Source: an uncultured Muribaculum sp. (lineage in GTDB: Bacteria > Bacteroidota > Bacteroidia > Bacteroidales > Muribaculaceae). From it: a stretch of 64,000 nucleotides of DNA. Shown piece by piece: positions 61,053 through 64,000 of the stretch (position 1 is its first letter; every line of letters begins with the position of its first letter). The DNA lies in the NCBI GenBank assembly GCA_910578785.1, contig CAJTSJ010000003.1, positions 55,918 to 119,917 on the forward strand, in the 5' to 3' direction. The position numbers and the translations under genes are program-made. The notes under the pieces are model-generated. The model had not been told where the DNA came from. It made no database searches and saw only the letters and a list, made by a program, of their open reading frames with translations.

Positions 61053-61817
61053 ATGAGAAATTTTCTTTTGAGTGCTGTCATAATGATGGCATTAGGATTC
61101 GTATCGTGCAATAATGAAGACGAAAACCTTATGGACTTAAATGAGTCTGACGTAAATATTGTAGTGGATGGAGTTAGTCTACAACAATCACTTGAGATTA
61201 TAGCTCAAATAGCTCCAATCGGAGATAGCATTAGTTCGACGATGTCTCGTACAGATTTAAGTATGGAAGATTATAATTCGGCGGTTATTAAAGTTGAAAA
61301 ACGTCTTTCGGAAATCTGCAAGCCTTGGGTTGCTGTCGGTAAAAATATGGTAAAAGAATTATTAGTTTCGTCAGAACAATTTAACATGTCTTCTGAAGAA
61401 ATCGAACTTGTAAGTAATCTCTCTGATGAAGAATTAGCGGTGTCTACTTTGCTACTTTCCTTTTATAGTATGCAAAACGAAAGCGTAGTAATAGACGGTA
61501 TGATGATTACATATCAGAGGGTTTGGGATTGCTTTGTGGATGCAACGGGTATAAATGATATTTTTTATCTAATGTCAGAATTACGAATGAATACAGTGGA
61601 TCAAATAATCAAACTGTTGGTTCGCAAACCGGAATTAATCGCTCATTTTGCTAAAGTTTCACGATGCATGACTTATTTCGGATTAGCGGTTACGATTGCT
61701 CAATTCACATATTGCATAATGGATTATGCAATACCCGCTACTAATGATTATTTCAGTCTTAGTGACATAGAAGCTGCCGAATATACTTCAAAGGTTGAAT
61801 TTATTATTATTCCATAA
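61053..61817 (+). CDS. Lipoprotein of cassette 2, helical, with hydrophobic segment near the C-terminus
   Basis: This 254-residue protein has a lipoprotein signal (MMALGFVSC), then a mostly helical body (SLQQSLEIIAQIAPIGDSIS, EEIELVSNLSDEELAVSTLL). A hydrophobic segment with two Cys follows (RCMTYFGLAVTIAQFTYCIM) about 55 residues from the end. I do not recognise the family. It is AT-rich and lies 48 bp after the DUF3244 gene with no evident promoter of its own. By position it is the counterpart of the lipoprotein at 42667-43353, though sequence similarity between them is not obvious by eye. Confidence 0.7.
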   Translation: MRNFLLSAVIMMALGFVSCNNEDENLMDLNESDVNIVVDGVSLQQSLEIIAQIAPIGDSISSTMSRTDLSMEDYNSAVIKVEKRLSEICKPWVAVGKNMVKELLVSSEQFNMSSEEIELVSNLSDEELAVSTLLLSFYSMQNESVVIDGMMITYQRVWDCFVDATGINDIFYLMSELRMNTVDQIIKLLVRKPELIAHFAKVSRCMTYFGLAVTIAQFTYCIMDYAIPATNDYFSLSDIEAAEYTSKVEFIIIP

Positions 61818-61870
61818 TTGGTGTATTGAAACCATAACTATAAGATACAATATTTTGATTAGTTCGCAGT

Positions 61871-61878
61871 TAAGTTTG
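61871..61878 (+). promoter_or_regulatory. Candidate -7 element for the cassette-2 membrane protein gene
   Basis: TAAGTTTG matches TAnnTTTG, 24 bp before the ATG at 61903. A TTTG lies only 13 nt upstream, so the -33 box is not convincing. Confidence 0.4.
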
Positions 61879-61902
61879 ATATAGATATGTTAAGATTAAT
61901 GT

Positions 61903-62550
61903 ATGGCCACTAATAGTATTGCAAGACTGAATAATAGGTTGATGCCTCTTGTTTTAGCGATAATAACTTTTGGGTGTTTTGTGTTTAGCGACAATGATGT
62001 CGTTAGATATATAAGTGCTGTGATGTTATTATTATGTGCAATAATCATGGCAATAATATTTTTCAACAAACGCAAAAGGATTATAACCAAAATGATGTCA
62101 ACAATATTACCTTGGTTCATGCTTGAAATGGCAATCTGTGTGTGGGCGGCGTGGATGAACATCCAGAATGAATGGTTTGCATCCTGGAAATGGGCGTTAG
62201 TTATATTCGTATTGTCATTATCCATGCTATTCACCGGCGATTTCAGACAAATTTGCAAGAAGAACGGTAAAATTGTGGCTTATAATGCTCTTGTCTGGCT
62301 ATTTATATGGATGCTGATGCATTTTTTTAAATTAGGTGGTAGCATGCCTTCTATTTTTGCAATATTTTGGTATCTATTTACGCTCATAACCTCTGTATCG
62401 ATTATTTATGGGCATTTTTTCAAACATATCTCAAATTTATTTCTACCGTTTGTATTGTTTTTATGTTTTATGGATATATGTTGTTATCAAATATATCCAT
62501 ACGTGGAATTCGGAATTCCTTTGTTTCGGTCAATTGTTTGGTTGGGATAA
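61903..62550 (+). CDS. Polytopic membrane protein of cassette 2, unknown function
   Basis: This 215-residue protein has about seven hydrophobic helices with short basic loops (FFNKRKRIITK, FRQICKKNGK). After the first loop, ILPWFMLEM resembles MLPWCILTS in the 101-residue protein of cassette 1, which could correspond to the N-terminal half of this one. No named family is recognised. It is AT-rich and follows the cassette-2 lipoprotein. A role as membrane partner of the lipoprotein is a guess from position. Confidence 0.68.
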   Translation: MATNSIARLNNRLMPLVLAIITFGCFVFSDNDVVRYISAVMLLLCAIIMAIIFFNKRKRIITKMMSTILPWFMLEMAICVWAAWMNIQNEWFASWKWALVIFVLSLSMLFTGDFRQICKKNGKIVAYNALVWLFIWMLMHFFKLGGSMPSIFAIFWYLFTLITSVSIIYGHFFKHISNLFLPFVLFLCFMDICCYQIYPYVEFGIPLFRSIVWLG

Positions 62551-62621
62551 ACTTTAGATGTCGTGGTAAATACGAAATTAAAAATTTTAAGCTAATATGG
62601 CTTGAAAGATGAATTATTTTA

Positions 62622-62629
62622 TAAATTTG
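62622..62629 (+). promoter_or_regulatory. Candidate promoter for the 62686 membrane protein gene
   Basis: TAAATTTG matches TAnnTTTG. CTTG at 62601-62604, 17 nt upstream, may be the -33 box. The leader would be about 50 nt. Confidence 0.45.
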
Positions 62630-62685
62630 CGAAATGAGGTGTAAAGAGTAAATCCCCCTAATCACTTAAAAACCGATATTGCAGC

Positions 62686-63042
62686 ATGGAAACAAAACAA
62701 ATTTTGAGCAGAGGGCTCGGATATGCCGAGGCAGTGGTGGTCATATGGGCCGTGATGTCCACATTCTGGATATCCATCGTTTATTGCGAGACGGAAACAG
62801 AGAGTGTCTCCTTTTTTGTTCAGATTATGCTTCTCACAGTCTTCCTTGGTCTGTCGCGCAGAGCTGTCAATGCCGGATTCTGTTTTGGATATGTCGTGTC
62901 GGTATCGGTGATTGTGGCATCGGCATGGTTCTTCAGCATATCCGACCACGGAATTAGCGATATATGGCTGTTTGGCGGCCTTATATTGGGCGGTCTGCTC
63001 GATATTGTCAGGACTTATTTATTAACCAATAACCAACATTAA
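62686..63042 (+). CDS. Small four-helix membrane protein, unknown function
   Basis: This 118-residue protein has four hydrophobic helices: AEAVVVIWAVMSTFWISIVY, FFVQIMLLTVFLGL, GFCFGYVVSVSVIVASAWFF and LFGGLILGGLLDIVRTYLL. No known family. Base composition returns to that of the core genome, unlike the AT-rich cassette just upstream. It lies 5 bp before the outer-membrane barrel gene, so the two are likely co-transcribed. Confidence 0.68.
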   Translation: METKQILSRGLGYAEAVVVIWAVMSTFWISIVYCETETESVSFFVQIMLLTVFLGLSRRAVNAGFCFGYVVSVSVIVASAWFFSISDHGISDIWLFGGLILGGLLDIVRTYLLTNNQH

Positions 63043-63047
63043 AAAAG

Positions 63048-63710
63048 ATGAAGAAGTTTACAATTTGCATTCTGATGGGCGCTATGGCCGTGGGCGCAGG
63101 CGCGCAGGGACTACGCTACGGAGTGGAGGGCGGTCTGAACGTGTCGTCGCCCATGAACGCCGACGGAACCAAGTGCGGATTTAACGTCGGCGTAAACGCG
63201 CAGTTGCCGCTTAAGGGGGCATGGTACCTGGAAGGTGCGCTGAAGCTGTCGTCAAAGCCGTTTACCGTCAAAGAGAATTATTATTATTCGCCGGACTCCT
63301 GGTCAAGCTACATTTATGAGATTAGCGGCAAAGCCGACATAACCCCTTACTATCTCAATATACCCATCCACGCCGGATATAAGGTGGCTCTGAGCGACAA
63401 TCTGAACCTCTCGCTGTCGGCCGGTCCGTATTTCGGCATCGGACTGTGGGGAAAAGGAACGGCAAAGATTGATGCCAAGGGCGACGCTCCGGCAGGAGCT
63501 GACATCGAATCGGGCGAGTATGACGTGGACAACGTGTTTAGTGACGGCGGCATGCGCCGATTTGAGATAGGAGTGGGAGTGAAGGCCGGTCTGGAGTTCA
63601 TGGACCATTACCGTCTGTCGGTGGGCTATGACATCCAGCTTAACTCGATGATGAAAGAAGACGACTACTACAACCAGGTCGTGTCGGTGTCGGTAGGCTA
63701 CATGTTCTGA
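63048..63710 (+). CDS. Outer-membrane beta-barrel protein (PorT-family-like)
   Basis: This 220-residue protein has a signal peptide (MKKFTICILMGAMAVGAGAQ) and alternating amphipathic strands: LRYGVEGGLNVSS, WYLEGALKLSSKPFTV, PYYLNIPIHAGYKVAL, LSLSAGPYFGIGLWGKG. It ends in the aromatic-terminated strand VVSVSVGYMF, typical of small barrels. It resembles the PorT/OMP_b-brl_2 group. Such proteins are surface barrels of mostly unknown cargo. It is followed by GC-rich repeats, with no clear terminator. Confidence 0.82.
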   Translation: MKKFTICILMGAMAVGAGAQGLRYGVEGGLNVSSPMNADGTKCGFNVGVNAQLPLKGAWYLEGALKLSSKPFTVKENYYYSPDSWSSYIYEISGKADITPYYLNIPIHAGYKVALSDNLNLSLSAGPYFGIGLWGKGTAKIDAKGDAPAGADIESGEYDVDNVFSDGGMRRFEIGVGVKAGLEFMDHYRLSVGYDIQLNSMMKEDDYYNQVVSVSVGYMF

Positions 63711-63764
63711 CCCTACATGTCGCACATCTCCGACGTGCTGATTAGGGCTGTGCGTCGCCGAGTC

Positions 63765-63965
63765 CCCCACGTACCGGGACTACGCCCCTAAAACGTGGGG
63801 ATTCACATATTATGCGTCTTCGACGCAACCCGTGCCGGGGGCACACCCACACATGACGCACCTGCACGAGGCGCGCCGTAGGTGCCATCGTGTGTTAACG
63901 TCGGGGTTTAACATATCATGCGTCTTCGACGCAACCTCGCCCCGTACGTCCACATGACTCAGGAG
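63765..63965. repeat. GC-rich palindromic repeats at the right edge
   Basis: Two similar units occur: 63797-63830 and 63903-63935. Both contain CATAT(T/C)ATGCGTC and the hairpin TGCGTCTTCGACGCA. The first is preceded by an 8-bp stem CCCCACGT (63765-63772) / ACGTGGGG (63793-63800). A third, weaker relative lies at 41145-41176 beside repeat copy A. There is no supported gene in 63711-64000. The array may continue beyond the window. Confidence 0.75.
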
Positions 63966-64000
63966 GCCGGCGCGTCGGGAGACGCGACCATACGTTAAAC

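Overview
The window looks like a chromosomal segment of a gut Bacteroidales bacterium, most likely Muribaculaceae or a close relative. This is an inference from content: a SusC/SusD polysaccharide locus, the Bacteroidota order of the division/cell-wall (dcw) cluster, meso-diaminopimelate-type MurE, and promoters of the Bacteroidota TTTG / TAnnTTTG type. Shine-Dalgarno sequences are mostly absent. I see no rRNA, tRNA or CRISPR array.

Layout. (1) 1-1683, minus: riboflavin synthase, a LOG-family protein and the 5' part of a DUF4271 membrane protein. (2) 1776-11230, minus: a small polysaccharide-utilization locus (periplasmic sensor/AraC regulator, SusC, SusD, GH31 glycosidase) closed by a terminator. 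(3) 11359-19164, minus: a tightly packed housekeeping run (SDR, isochorismatase-like hydrolase, two small unknowns, SUI1, AddA-like helicase/nuclease, radical SAM protein, LD-carboxypeptidase). (4) 19753-22574, plus: ksgA, mgtE, slyD. (5) 22647-39477, minus: the dcw cluster rsmH-ftsL-ftsI-murE-mraY-murD-ftsW-murG-murC-ftsQ-ftsA-ftsZ, then an RsmI-like methyltransferase and a metallo-hydrolase; mraZ is not at its usual place. (6) 39724-40413, minus: a sirtuin. (7) 40577-45751: an accessory region with a short-RNA unit, structured GC-rich repeats, AT-rich lipoprotein and membrane genes, a DUF3244 gene and a divergent TPR/HTH regulator. (8) 45806-52084, minus: an envelope glycan operon (alkD, GT2, GT4, GT2, fucosyltransferase-like GT, WaaP-like kinase, MATE exporter). 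(9) 52337-58350, plus: SpmA-SpmB fusion, ybeY, mnmG, a parS site, apt, uvrC. (10) 58404-64000: a second short-RNA unit, a second TPR/HTH regulator - DUF3244 - lipoprotein - polytopic membrane protein cassette, a small membrane protein, an outer-membrane barrel and more GC-rich repeats.

Most interesting. The two accessory regions carry the same gene kinds: a membrane-spanning TPR lipoprotein with a C-terminal HTH-like domain, a small secreted DUF3244 protein, an AT-rich lipoprotein with a hydrophobic segment near its C-terminus, and a polytopic membrane protein. The second copy changes base composition sharply inside two of its genes, which suggests recombinational replacement. Two short RNA units share a 32-nt 5' segment but have different terminator hairpins. 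A perfect parS palindrome abuts the mnmG stop codon, implying an origin-proximal position. Functions proposed for the accessory cassettes are inference only.
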